A stretch of DNA of 64,000 nt from Anaerobacterium chartisolvens. GTDB taxonomy: Bacteria; Bacillota; Clostridia; Acetivibrionales; DSM-27016. Positions 42,284-51,041 of the stretch are shown piece after piece. A model generated the notes under the pieces. The model was not told the origin of the DNA. It searched no databases and saw nothing but the letters and a program-made list of their open reading frames with translations. The stretch spans positions 1 through 64,000 of the forward strand of contig NZ_QPJT01000026.1 of NCBI RefSeq assembly GCF_003337415.1. The letters are read 5' to 3'. Made by a program: the position numbers and the translations under genes. Every line of letters begins with the position of its first letter. Positions within the stretch are counted from its first letter, which is position 1.

Positions 42284-42775
42284 TTAAAAATATTTTATTT
42301 CTCCCGTTACGGTGCCGTTCTCCGCTTTAAGAAGCCCATATGAAAAATACTTCTGCCTTCTCTTGTCAGTAGGCGACCCTGGATTGAAAAACAATACCCC
42401 TCCAATAACCTCATTGACAGGCATATGGCTGTGTCCAAACACTATGCAATCCACCGTCTCATTCCGAAAAGCCCTCCGTGACCTCTCCAAAGAAGACGCT
42501 CCTTCACCGTAATGCCCGTGTATTATTCCTATTCGTACTCCTTCTTCACAGATTATCTTTTTATTCTTTGTTATGCCCAAAACGTATTCATCGTCATTAT
42601 TCCCTGAAACAGCCTCCACTCTCGCTATTTCCCCAAGCTGATATAATACATAGTCCCTACATACGTCGCCCGCATGAATTATAAGCTCTGCGTCCTTTAT
42701 CCCCTCTAAAAGCTGCCGCGGAAGCGTTTTCCCTTTTTTCGGAATATGAGTGTCTGAGACTACCCCGATAAGCAC
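42284..42775 (-). CDS. YfcE/MJ0936-family metallophosphoesterase (second copy)
   Basis: The 163-residue phosphodiesterase starts with GTG and reads LIGVVSDTHIP (DxH). It continues IIHAGDVCRDYV (GD), VSGNNDD (GNxD), IHGHYGE and FGHSHMPV (GHxH). It is shorter than the copy at 18416-18961 and lacks the insert after GDH. It lies 13 nt upstream of folP and is probably co-transcribed with the folate genes. Confidence 0.88.
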   Translation of the reverse strand: MLIGVVSDTHIPKKGKTLPRQLLEGIKDAELIIHAGDVCRDYVLYQLGEIARVEAVSGNNDDEYVLGITKNKKIICEEGVRIGIIHGHYGEGASSLERSRRAFRNETVDCIVFGHSHMPVNEVIGGVLFFNPGSPTDKRRQKYFSYGLLKAENGTVTGEIKYF

Positions 42776-42820
42776 CTTCTAAATCCTCCTTTTTGCACAC
42801 ATTGTTTACTGCATCTACTG

Positions 42821-43927
42821 TTAAAGCTGCTTAACACTGCGCCTTATAATTCCCTCAATATCCTGTGCAGATACAGTCTTTATGTTGCTTAGCGTACTCC
42901 TTTGCTTCATGGTAAGATCTGCGTAATAATTAATTTCCTCCCCGTTCAAAGACGGCTTTTCCTCAATCAAAGAAGCTATAACGCCTCCAAGCTGCTGTGT
43001 ACTCTCCACCTTCAGCAGCCCAAGCACCCTGTCTGTCTTCTCTGGTGCCGCATCACGGTTAAATTCCAGATATTCCTTTACAAACAGTGCATTTGCCTCA
43101 CCATGAGGAATGTCCTTAAAGTATGTGAGGGAATATCCCATTCCATGTATAATTGTCGTACCGGTATTGGCTATTACCATACCCGCAAGCATGGAGGCAT
43201 ATAAAAGCTTATCCCTTGTACCAGGGCTGATTTCTCCATTATTGAGTGCTATAAGGCATTCTCCCAGTATTTCCATTGACTCTGCGGCCAGAGCATCTGT
43301 CACGGCAGTGCTCCTTTTGCTGAGATATCCCTCCATCGCATGGGTCAGGGCATCTATAGCGGTATTGACAGTTACGCTCCGCGTAAGGCTTTCGGTATAG
43401 GAGGCATCTAAGAAGGCCGCCGCAGGAAAGGTTTCATCATTGCCAAAGCTCATTTTCGTCTGCATATCAGGCCTTGTAAGTATGCAGTAAGGGGTTACCT
43501 CGCTTCCCGTCCCTGCCGTTGTAGGAATTGCTATAATGGGGAGCGGCCTGTTTGGAAAAGAATTTTTATACAGCTCCACCGCCTCCATCCTATTGACGGC
43601 CAGAACAGCCACAGCCTTTGACGCGTCAAGAGGAGAGCCTCCTCCTATTCCTATTATAAAATCTGCGCCGGACTTTGCGGCAAGTGCTCCTGCCTCCTCT
43701 ACATTGTTTAGGGAGGGATTGTTTTCAACTCCGTCATATATTTCATATTTTATATTTGCTTCATTTAACACACCTTCAATATCGTCCAGTGCGCCACTGG
43801 CTCTTGCCGAGCTTTTCCCCGTTACAATAAAAGCCTTCCTGCCTAATCTGGCAAAAAAATCCTTATTCCGGCTTATGCATTGTCTTCCGAAAAACACCCG
43901 GGTGGGCATTCTGTAATTAAAGTCCAT
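42821..43927 (-). CDS. Iron-containing alcohol dehydrogenase family protein
   Basis: The 368-residue protein is of the Fe-ADH (type III) superfamily. It has a GGGSPLDASKAVA nucleotide/metal segment, IPTTAGTGSEVTPYCILT, and DALTHAMEGYLSK and IIHGMGYSLTYFKDIPHGEAN, which carry the metal His residues. The N-terminus FNYRMPTRVFFGRQCI is typical. The substrate (an alcohol, glycerol-like or 4-hydroxybutyrate-like) cannot be read. The RBS AAGGAGGAATGGATTAAT precedes ATG 43927. A 236-nt divergent gap to the next plus-strand gene holds their promoters; I can name no operator there. Confidence 0.92.
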   Translation of the reverse strand: MDFNYRMPTRVFFGRQCISRNKDFFARLGRKAFIVTGKSSARASGALDDIEGVLNEANIKYEIYDGVENNPSLNNVEEAGALAAKSGADFIIGIGGGSPLDASKAVAVLAVNRMEAVELYKNSFPNRPLPIIAIPTTAGTGSEVTPYCILTRPDMQTKMSFGNDETFPAAAFLDASYTESLTRSVTVNTAIDALTHAMEGYLSKRSTAVTDALAAESMEILGECLIALNNGEISPGTRDKLLYASMLAGMVIANTGTTIIHGMGYSLTYFKDIPHGEANALFVKEYLEFNRDAAPEKTDRVLGLLKVESTQQLGGVIASLIEEKPSLNGEEINYYADLTMKQRSTLSNIKTVSAQDIEGIIRRSVKQL

Positions 43928-44163
43928 ATTAATCCATTCCTCCTTTGTACCGTTTAAACCGCACTAATAATATATAATATTATAATATATTACTCATGCC
44001 GTTTAAACCTTCTAAAAATAATCTTCCTTAAGCCTGCATACCCCAAAATTCTCCAAAACCCGTATAAATATTATTATTGTACTTAATTTATAAAAGTGGT
44101 ATTATGAGGATTGTATACTGATATTTCAATTTTAAAAACTCCTGTGCAGAGGTTTATTAACCC

Positions 44164-45540
44164 ATGGTCGACTTATTTAAACTAAACACAAAAGAGCTGA
44201 AGGCTCTGGTTGAATACAAAGAGGTCTTGGAAAAGGGAAAACATTTTAAAAAAAATTTCTGGCTCAAGGAAAAATACCAGCTAAAGGGCATAAAGCAAAG
44301 CTGCAGAATTATCACGAGGTATTGCCTTGAGAATGTGGCATCCATAGAGGTTAACAGTCTGCCCGGCTACAATCTTAAGCAGATAAAAGCCATACTTTCA
44401 AAGCATAAGCTCTTTGGTATGGTGCAAAGGGTTTTTTGCCACGACATTCTGGCAGTCTTGAAGAACGCTTACCCTGAAGAATTCAGGACAAGGGTCTTAA
44501 AGGACTGGATGTGGAGCAAGCATGGTATATGGCATGACGACAATGCAATTATTGAGGCTGTTCACGACATGGTATATAAAGAGGGTATCAGGAGGGTTCA
44601 GGATATCCCCTCTCTGGACTGGAAAAAAAGGCTGCTAACGCATGGGATATATAATGTGCTTGCGTACTTTAACTGGTCTATTTACGCACTTTTTAATTTT
44701 GTTTACCCCAATAAATTTCACCCGACGGATTTTAAATACAAAACAAAATGGGCTGCCTCAGAATCCCTTGAAAATGCCTTTTATTTTATGCATAAGACCT
44801 TTAAAAGCAAGAGGTACACATTAAATGATATCCTTCTTCTCAGCACCTCCGATTTCCGTGCGCTTGGACTGGCAGGAATGCTGACGGCACTCTTTGGCTC
44901 CTCTGCCCTAAGTGCAAAGGAGTATTACCTGTATAAAACCATAGGCAATGAAGCACACAGAAATGAAATTACAAGCGATATAGAAAGCCTTATAAAGAAA
45001 AAATATGAGCAGGCAGTTTTTAATAGATTAAAAAAAGCGGCCGTAGGTAATTTTATTTACAATCTGCATCTTAATTCCACACTGTACAGCTATATAAAGA
45101 GACATGCCAAAAAAAACAACCTCTCTGTTGAGGACTTTATATCAAGCTATGGGTTTATATATAAAAGTGCAAAGCAGGATATAAGGTCTATAAGCAGGGA
45201 TGATATATGGGATATGCGAAAGCAGGGGCTTACCTATGTTCAAATTGCCCAAAAGCTTGGAAGCAATCCAAACACGGTGGCGCAATTTTGTTTGAAAAAT
45301 TTCGGAGGCGATCCCCTTATCCCAAGACCAATTGAGGAATATATAACCCCTCAGGAGTTAATGAATAAATATCATGTGGATCATAAAACTATAATGAAGC
45401 TTGTAAATGAAAACAGGTTGGAAAACCATACTACAATAAGGTTCAGGTATTTAAAAAAATCACAAATAGAGCCTGTGCTGAATCAATATATATCAGGCAG
45501 CAGGCAGCATCAGAGCATGGTAAAAAGGTATATGAAATAA
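44164..45540 (+). CDS. Unfamiliar repeat protein with C-terminal helix-turn-helix segments
   Basis: The 458-residue protein shows three degenerate 70-75-residue repeats in its first 250 residues. Each begins with a short strand-like lead (SLPGYNLKQ, IPSLDWKKR, LSTSDFRAL), then a helix LxxHxIYxxLxxF-like and, in the first two, a YP-x-x-F segment. A Lys-rich middle follows. The C-terminus has two HTH-like stretches: GLTYVQIAQKLGSNPNTVAQ and TPQELMNKYHVDHKTIMKLV. I do not recognise it with confidence; a DUF4046-type domain is possible. DNA binding is inferred from the HTH segments. It is 36 nt upstream of ppx. Confidence 0.65.
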   Translation: MVDLFKLNTKELKALVEYKEVLEKGKHFKKNFWLKEKYQLKGIKQSCRIITRYCLENVASIEVNSLPGYNLKQIKAILSKHKLFGMVQRVFCHDILAVLKNAYPEEFRTRVLKDWMWSKHGIWHDDNAIIEAVHDMVYKEGIRRVQDIPSLDWKKRLLTHGIYNVLAYFNWSIYALFNFVYPNKFHPTDFKYKTKWAASESLENAFYFMHKTFKSKRYTLNDILLLSTSDFRALGLAGMLTALFGSSALSAKEYYLYKTIGNEAHRNEITSDIESLIKKKYEQAVFNRLKKAAVGNFIYNLHLNSTLYSYIKRHAKKNNLSVEDFISSYGFIYKSAKQDIRSISRDDIWDMRKQGLTYVQIAQKLGSNPNTVAQFCLKNFGGDPLIPRPIEEYITPQELMNKYHVDHKTIMKLVNENRLENHTTIRFRYLKKSQIEPVLNQYISGSRQHQSMVKRYMK

Positions 45541-45576
45541 TAAAGAGAAAAGGCGTGGTGAAATCTGGAAAATAAA

Positions 45577-47085
45577 ATGGGAATTATAGACTTAGGCTCC
45601 AACTCGGTGCGTCTGGTCATTTTTGAAGTAAAGGACAGCGGTACATTCCGTATAGTAGACGATATAAGCGACACTATACGCTTAAGCGAGGGTATGGTAG
45701 AGGGAAAGTATATAAACGATCTGGCTATAAGAAAGGCTATTAAAACAATTAAGCTTTTTAAAAAGCTGTGCTCGGCTTATAATATACAAAACTCCTCAAT
45801 TATTCCCGTAGCAACAGCCGCAGTAAGAAAAGCGGAAAACAGGGACGATTTTTTAAAGCTTTTGTTTAACCTAACAGGCTTAAAATTTAACATCCTCTCA
45901 GGGGATGAAGAAGCGCTCTATGTATATAAGGCAGTGATAAGCTCTATAGACATTGACGCCGGAATCATTGTAGACATCGGGGGAGGAAGCACAGAGATAA
46001 TAAAATTCAGCCAAAGAAGTGTAATAAATCATATCAGCATTCCCATAGGCTCCATTGTTGCAACAGAAGAATTTTTGGGCAAAAACGCTGTATCCCCTGA
46101 TAGCATAAGGCTTTTAGACAGGCATCTTGAATCGGTTCTCTCAGGTCTCGGCTGGCTTTCGGCAGAACAGTCTCCTGTCATAATAGGGCTTGGGGGAACC
46201 ATAAGAAACATGGCTAAAATTCACAGAAAGCGGTTCAATTACCCTCTGGAGGCAATACACAACTACACGATTCCCATAAGTGATTTCTATAATATTTATG
46301 ATCAAATAAAAAGCCTTGACTTGGAGGCAAGAAAAAAAATAGAGGGAATGTCCTCTAGCAGAGCTGATATTCTGGTTGGGGGGTTGACTATACTAAAAGC
46401 CATATCCTCAATTACCCGATCCTCCACTCTTGTTATAAGCGGAAACGGGCTTCGGGAAGGTATAATGTTTGAATACATAATGGGAAAGTATCCTGAAAAA
46501 AGGTTTACAAACGTTCTGGATTTCAGTCTTGACAATCTGGTAGAGATGTATTCGATGCGTCAGGATCATTCAAGGCACATATGCGACATGGCATTATCCA
46601 TGTTTGACCAGCTAAAGCCTTTGCACAGGCTCGGCAATAATGAAAGGAGAATTCTCAGGGCGGCGGCTCTGCTTCACGACATAGGTATTTCCGTTAACTA
46701 TTACCGGCATTATATACATTCCTTTTATATGATTTTAAATTCAAAGATTAGCGGGCTGTCTCATCGCGAAATAGTAATGACTGCAATTATAGCGGCTTGT
46801 CATGAGAAGGAGAAGCTGAAGAAGAATTTTTACAAGGATTATGAAAAGCTTCTTTTAAGGGATGATGAAAAAATACTGTCAAAGCTTTCTCTTATTTTAA
46901 GAATCTCCGAAAGCCTTGACAGGAGTGAAACCAAAATCGTTAAATCCCTTATATGCCAGATAGACTCCAAATCGGTAAAAATAAAGACTCACAACAACGG
47001 GGACGCCGAGCTGGAAATAAATCTCTCAAATGAAAACGCCTCAAGCTTTAAAAAGCTTTTTAAAAGAGAATTGCTCATAACATAA
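45577..47085 (+). CDS. ppx: Ppx/GppA exopolyphosphatase with C-terminal HD domain
   Basis: Ppx/GppA enzymes hydrolyse polyphosphate or pppGpp. The 502-residue protein has the ASKHA phosphate loops IIDLGSNSVRL and VDIGGGSTEII, GLGGTIRNMA, and a C-terminal HD domain (AAALLHDIGISVNYYRHYIH). The HD-bearing form is common in Firmicutes and may be a regulatory sensor. The ATG at 45577 has TGGAAAATAAA upstream; the frame could begin a few codons earlier at CTG. It follows the repeat protein by 36 nt, probably in one transcript. Confidence 0.92.
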   Translation: MGIIDLGSNSVRLVIFEVKDSGTFRIVDDISDTIRLSEGMVEGKYINDLAIRKAIKTIKLFKKLCSAYNIQNSSIIPVATAAVRKAENRDDFLKLLFNLTGLKFNILSGDEEALYVYKAVISSIDIDAGIIVDIGGGSTEIIKFSQRSVINHISIPIGSIVATEEFLGKNAVSPDSIRLLDRHLESVLSGLGWLSAEQSPVIIGLGGTIRNMAKIHRKRFNYPLEAIHNYTIPISDFYNIYDQIKSLDLEARKKIEGMSSSRADILVGGLTILKAISSITRSSTLVISGNGLREGIMFEYIMGKYPEKRFTNVLDFSLDNLVEMYSMRQDHSRHICDMALSMFDQLKPLHRLGNNERRILRAAALLHDIGISVNYYRHYIHSFYMILNSKISGLSHREIVMTAIIAACHEKEKLKKNFYKDYEKLLLRDDEKILSKLSLILRISESLDRSETKIVKSLICQIDSKSVKIKTHNNGDAELEINLSNENASSFKKLFKRELLIT

Positions 47086-47109
47086 TTTTATTCTTTTGTC
47101 GAAATCGTC

Positions 47110-47191
47110 GTAGGGGCAGACCTGCGTGTCTGCCCTGAATTACCTACAAACACGGAGAAATTTGAGGGCAGACACATAGGTCTGCCCCTAC
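47110..47191. repeat. Long imperfect inverted repeat in the ppx-regulator gap
   Basis: The left arm GTAGGGGCAGACCTGCGTGT continues CTGCCCT. The right arm is its complement, from AGGGCAGACACATAGGTC to TGCCCCTAC. About 28 nt separate the arms. GTAGGGGC-type inverted repeats are widespread intergenic elements of unknown mobility. It also could act as a terminator after ppx. The rest of the 235-nt gap is without features. Confidence 0.75.
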
Positions 47192-47320
47192 ATATTTCAT
47201 GAAGGAACTTCACATTATCTCTTGGTGAGATTATTGTAATACAACTATTATGTTCTATTTTTAGTCTGTCTAAAGATAAGGCAGGTGAAGAAGTGGTTTG
47301 CCCTGCGGCACGCTCCTTTG

Positions 47321-48049
47321 TTATTGCACCCTAATCTCCCCATCCTTAGGCTCAAGCCATATCCTGTATGCTGAATTTTCATCCCTTAAAATATTTAAAC
47401 CATAGCCCGACCATTGGGATATTTTTAGAGCTATTGTGTCCATGCAAATATCCAGCATATCGCAAGTCTCGTCGGTAATTTCCCCCCATACCCTTTCAAC
47501 TAAAAAATTTCTCTTAAGCGACTTGCCTTTATTCTTTATTAAAAGATATAAAATTTCAAATTCCCTTGAATTTAAAATTATCTCATTTCCGGCAGCACAA
47601 ACACTTCCTTCCTCGGGATTTATCACAATATCCCCGTACTTCAGAGCAGGCATTGCCGGTTGATTCCATATTTTAACGCCTCCTAGAAATTTAAGCTGTG
47701 ATTTTATCCTTGCAGCCATTTCCTGAAAGCTAAACGGCTTTATTATATAATCATCCGCTCCAAGCTCGAGTGCCAGCACTACGCTTAAGTCATCCGACTT
47801 ATCCGATATCGCAAGCAGCGGTGTCCTTACTAAAGAGGGCTCGGCCCTTATTTGTCTTATAATGTCGAACTGCTCCATATCAGGAAATGATACCTCTGTA
47901 ACAATTATATCAAAGCTTTTTTCCTTAGCCTTTACCACTCCCTTTTTCCCCACATCCGAGCTATAAACCTTATAGCCCTTTTTTTTCAGATCGTCTCTTA
48001 ACATTTTTCTTATATTTTTATTGTTATCTATAATCAGAACAGATTTCAT
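47321..48049 (-). CDS. Orphan OmpR-type response regulator with degenerate receiver
   Basis: The 242-residue protein has a receiver (1-120) and a winged-helix output domain (about 145-240: LNSREFEILYLLIKNKGKSL, RVWG). The acidic pocket is altered: LIIDNNKN instead of an Asp-Asp pair and IIVTEVSFPD, where Glu52 stands at the phospho-acceptor Asp. The switch Ser (AISDKS) and Lys (IIKPF) remain. Such receivers are often phosphorylation-independent. No histidine kinase is adjacent. I chose ATG 48049 with GGGAG upstream rather than the open frame to 48127. Confidence 0.88.
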   Translation of the reverse strand: MKSVLIIDNNKNIRKMLRDDLKKKGYKVYSSDVGKKGVVKAKEKSFDIIVTEVSFPDMEQFDIIRQIRAEPSLVRTPLLAISDKSDDLSVVLALELGADDYIIKPFSFQEMAARIKSQLKFLGGVKIWNQPAMPALKYGDIVINPEEGSVCAAGNEIILNSREFEILYLLIKNKGKSLKRNFLVERVWGEITDETCDMLDICMDTIALKISQWSGYGLNILRDENSAYRIWLEPKDGEIRVQ

Positions 48050-48265
48050 AGACATACTCCCGGCGGGCTTTTTTACTTTATTATGTCTTAGGGTAATTAA
48101 AGCAATATTAATTAAATGTAAAGACAAGGTAAATTAAGCGGCAGACGAGCATCAAAAGAGCCAAAACGTTAATCCCACTCTCTCATATTATAATTTGGAA
48201 CTTTTTTTTAAAAGCCATAGTCAAAATTATCGAAAACTTTTATAGAAAGAATTGAGGAGCCGGCT

Positions 48266-48832
48266 ATGAACATTTGTAAGATTGTAGTATTGTTTTTTTC
48301 TGTTATAATAATGCTTTCCCTGACAGGATGTCACGATAAGGCTGCTTTGCCACAAATGGAGCCTGAGACAGTTTCAGGCACAGGTGAAGATATGCAGGAT
48401 TACAGCAAACTCTTTGAGTTGAAATTATATTCCGATAAGATTACATATAGTACTTCTGATAAAATTAATATTTGGGCAACCTTGAAGTACATGGGAGAGA
48501 ATGACCATATAAAAATATGGCATGGTGAGCCTTATATAAACTTTTATATTTCTGATGGCAAGGATTTTAACATCGGAGGCATAGTTAATGATATCTTAAA
48601 ATCAACAGAGTTGGAAAGGGAGAAGCTCTATAAATTTGATTACTCAAAAAACGGAGGGTTTTCCGCTGATGATCCGAGAGCTGATTTCTGGGAAAAGTTC
48701 TATTCTGAAACTTATCTGTACCTGCCTGAAGGCGAATATACCGTAAAGGTTGGTGCGGCATTTTCATTAGAAGAGGACGCAAAAAATATTAGCGTCATCC
48801 CGCCCGAAGAATTGAAGATTGTTGTTAAATGA
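48266..48832 (+). CDS. Putative lipoprotein, 188 aa
   Basis: A type II signal peptide ends in the lipobox LTGC (VVLFFSVIIMLSLTGC), so the protein should be lipid-anchored outside the membrane. The mature part is a beta-rich, acidic domain (LKLYSDKITYSTSDKINIWA ... YLPEGEYTVKVGAAF) resembling an Ig-like/YkuD-less fold, not assigned. GAGGAGCCGGCT precedes the ATG. It stands alone between the response regulator and the spoVA genes. Confidence 0.75.
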   Translation: MNICKIVVLFFSVIIMLSLTGCHDKAALPQMEPETVSGTGEDMQDYSKLFELKLYSDKITYSTSDKINIWATLKYMGENDHIKIWHGEPYINFYISDGKDFNIGGIVNDILKSTELEREKLYKFDYSKNGGFSADDPRADFWEKFYSETYLYLPEGEYTVKVGAAFSLEEDAKNISVIPPEELKIVVK

Positions 48833-48881
48833 TCTTCAAAAAGACCGGCAGACAAGCAACTGTAAATTTACAAAAACAATT

Positions 48882-49454
48882 TTAGTTAATGCGCTGCCTG
48901 TAGCCGCTCCTTTTTATTATTTCCCTTAAAACCCTTGTGGATACCGGCGCTCCCTTGTATACCTCGTCATAGAAATCCATCTTTCCCGGATCTCCCATTC
49001 CAACCACCAAGATATTCTCCATTCCATTCAAAACACTCAAGGTATCCCCGCATATCTCATTTCCGCCGGTAGCATTGCCGTACTTGTCTACCGCACCTTC
49101 TATAACCCGCCCTTCCTTGGTTACAGAGCAGGTGACCTTTAATCCGTTGCAATCACTTCCATTGGAGGATACGGCAGCTATACCCAAAACATTGACAGCC
49201 TCGCTTTGCATTATTATTTTCATGGCATACTCCCCCTTCCCTGCACCCTCCTTGCCCCTGTCATCCACCATAACCACCACAGGGTCAGACCCGGCTGTTT
49301 TTATCAGAGACACAATCTGATATCCCGTCAATGCAGTGGGATTCCCGGCGGATGCCGAAATGCATCTTCCCCCTATGTTTGCCGCCGCTGTCTCCATGGC
49401 ATGTCTGGCCGACCTGTCCCCGTCGGTAACAATAATTACATTGTGCTTATCCAT
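48882..49454 (-). CDS. spoVAEa: Stage V sporulation protein AE (SpoVAEa type)
   Basis: The 190-residue soluble protein matches SpoVAEa: it starts NVIIVTDGDRSARHAMETAA, followed by IGGRCISASAGNPTALTG, VNVLGIAAVSSN and DTLSVLNG...VVGMGDPGKMDF, with the ending GAPVSTRVLREIIKRSGY. SpoVA proteins form the dipicolinic-acid channel of the spore inner membrane; SpoVAEa is a spore-surface or forespore member with no clear role. ATG 49454 is overlapped by the stop of the 59-residue upstream ORF, so it is probably coupled. It lies downstream of sigF, as spoVA genes often do. Confidence 0.92.
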   Translation of the reverse strand: MDKHNVIIVTDGDRSARHAMETAAANIGGRCISASAGNPTALTGYQIVSLIKTAGSDPVVVMVDDRGKEGAGKGEYAMKIIMQSEAVNVLGIAAVSSNGSDCNGLKVTCSVTKEGRVIEGAVDKYGNATGGNEICGDTLSVLNGMENILVVGMGDPGKMDFYDEVYKGAPVSTRVLREIIKRSGYRQRIN

Positions 49455-49626
49455 AAATCCCTTGCCATTTTATATCCTTCGGCATCGCCGACATCACAAA
49501 AACACCTTTGGTATAAGACTTCTGTGAATTATGAGTAAGAAAAAATATGCCCACAGCCACCCCTATTGCAATGAGCGCCAGCACTATAAATATCACTGCC
49601 TTATGTCTGCCAAAAACACCCGTCAT
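49447..49626 (-). CDS. Small single-span membrane protein, 59 aa, upstream of spoVAEa
   Basis: The ORF starts at ATG 49626 behind a strong RBS (GGAGGGTAATAT) and ends at a TAA at 49447-49449, 8 nt inside spoVAEa. It reads MTGVFGRHKAVIFIVLALIA then IGVAVGIFFLTHNSQKSYTK and ends MPKDIKWQGIYG. There is one transmembrane helix and a short outside tail. It is of unknown family. It is in the sigF-spoVA transcript position, so a forespore membrane role is the best guess. Confidence 0.7.
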   Translation of the reverse strand: MTGVFGRHKAVIFIVLALIAIGVAVGIFFLTHNSQKSYTKGVFVMSAMPKDIKWQGIYG

Positions 49627-49680
49627 ATATTACCCTCCATATCTAAGTCCCGTTCAAAGCAAATCTTTAAATAGTATTTC

Positions 49681-49717
49681 AAAAAATAAAGGCAATATGC
49701 AAAATTTTGCACATTGC
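49681..49717 (-). terminator. Hairpin after sigF, weak terminator or attenuator
   Basis: A near-palindrome, GGCAATATGCAAA/TTTTGCACATTGCC, is followed on the minus strand by a T-rich stretch (TTTATTTTTT). It may reduce read-through from sigF into the spoVA genes. Confidence 0.65.
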
Positions 49718-49721
49718 CCGC

Positions 49722-50477
49722 TTATACGCAGTTAATTTTTTTTCTTATTTCCTGCAGTATTCTCTTCTCAATCCTCGATACCTGAACCTGAGATATTCCA
49801 AGCAGCTTTGCAATCTGAAACTGGGTCTTTTCCTTAAAATATCTGAGGATAATTATCTGCTTTTCCCTAGGGCCCAGCGTATCTAGTATTTGTCTTAGCG
49901 CAAGCTTATCTATGAGCTCCACCTCATTATTATTTGCCTCTCCGTTTATTCTGTCAATTAAAAGCATGGGAGAGTTGTCCCCTTCCCCCACCGTGCTGTA
50001 CAGAGATTCGGGGGAGCACCCTGCCTCCATAGCCATTACCAGCTCCTCCGCAGGTATATTGAGCCTTATTGACATCTCACTTATTGAGGGCTCGCGCCCA
50101 AGCTCCTTGCTCATAATTTCCTTTGTTACCCTGGCTTTATTGGAAATCTCCTTTAGTGAACGGCTGACCTTTATAATTCCGTCATCTCTTATAAACCTTT
50201 TTATTTCACCTATTATCATAGGCACGGCATAGGTCGAAAACTTCACCTCAAAGGATTGGTTAAACTTATTTATCGCCTTTATAAGCCCTATGCAGCCTAT
50301 CTGAAAAATATCCTCCGTTTCATACCCCCGGTTCTGAAATCTTTTCACTATGCTCCATACCAGCCCTATATTCTTTTCCACCAGAAAGGCCTGAGCATCC
50401 TTATCCCCTTCTTTAGTCCTTTTTATAAGCTCAAGCACATCTTCTTCACTATAGTCCTTATTATAAAAATCATTCAT
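49722..50477 (-). CDS. sigF: Sporulation sigma factor F
   Basis: SigF is the first forespore-specific sigma factor. The 251-residue protein has region 2 (GLVWSIVKRFQNRGYETEDI followed by FQIGCIGLIKAINKFN), FSTYAVPMIIGEIKRFIRDD, region 3 and region 4 with a HTH (FQIAKLLGISQVQVSRIEKR). The start ATG 50477 has TAGGAG 5 nt upstream; the open frame to 50561 adds an unlikely leader. It follows spoIIAB by about 124 nt on the same strand, the standard spoIIA order, though the gap is wider than usual. Confidence 0.95.
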   Translation of the reverse strand: MNDFYNKDYSEEDVLELIKRTKEGDKDAQAFLVEKNIGLVWSIVKRFQNRGYETEDIFQIGCIGLIKAINKFNQSFEVKFSTYAVPMIIGEIKRFIRDDGIIKVSRSLKEISNKARVTKEIMSKELGREPSISEMSIRLNIPAEELVMAMEAGCSPESLYSTVGEGDNSPMLLIDRINGEANNNEVELIDKLALRQILDTLGPREKQIIILRYFKEKTQFQIAKLLGISQVQVSRIEKRILQEIRKKINCV

Positions 50478-50601
50478 AAATTCTCCTAAGCCTCTCATGC
50501 ATATAAATAATCCTATATGCATATTATTGCTTAATTTACTTATTTTTACACCATTGCTCAAAAAAAAATACTATTTCCCGCTTTGTAAATTATTAAATTC
50601 C

Positions 50602-51030
50602 TTATTTTGGGCTGAATCTCTTAAACATTTTAATAGTTGTACCCATACCCGGCTCAGAAATTATTTTAATTTCATCCATAAACGTCTCCATAACGGTAAA
50701 GCCCATTCCCGATCTTTCAAGCTCAGGCTTTGACGTATATAACGGCTGTCTTGCCATTTCAATGTCATCTATTCCCCTGCCCTGATCCGATACGGTGATT
50801 TCCGCAGAATTCTCATAAAGCATACAGCTCATTTTTATGTACCCATCCCCGTTTTCATATCCGTGTATTATGCAGTTTGTCACCGCCTCCGAAACAGAGG
50901 TCTTTATATCGGCAAGCTCCTCGAGAGTAGGGTCAAGCTGTGAAACAAAGGCCGCGGCGGCAACTCTTGCGAATGCCTCATTGCTTGATCTGCTCAAGAA
51001 CTCAAGTTTCATTTCATTTATCGGCTGCAT
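50602..51030 (-). CDS. spoIIAB: Anti-sigma-F factor SpoIIAB
   Basis: SpoIIAB is a GHKL-fold serine kinase that binds SigF and phosphorylates SpoIIAA. The 142-residue protein has the N-box helix TSVSEAVTNCIIHGYENG, the G1 motif VSDQGRGIDD and the G2-like RSGMGFTVME. GAGGAGGAAAAAA precedes ATG 51030. It starts 11 nt after spoIIAA. Confidence 0.97.
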   Translation of the reverse strand: MQPINEMKLEFLSRSSNEAFARVAAAAFVSQLDPTLEELADIKTSVSEAVTNCIIHGYENGDGYIKMSCMLYENSAEITVSDQGRGIDDIEMARQPLYTSKPELERSGMGFTVMETFMDEIKIISEPGMGTTIKMFKRFSPK

Positions 51031-51041
51031 TTTTTTCCTCC

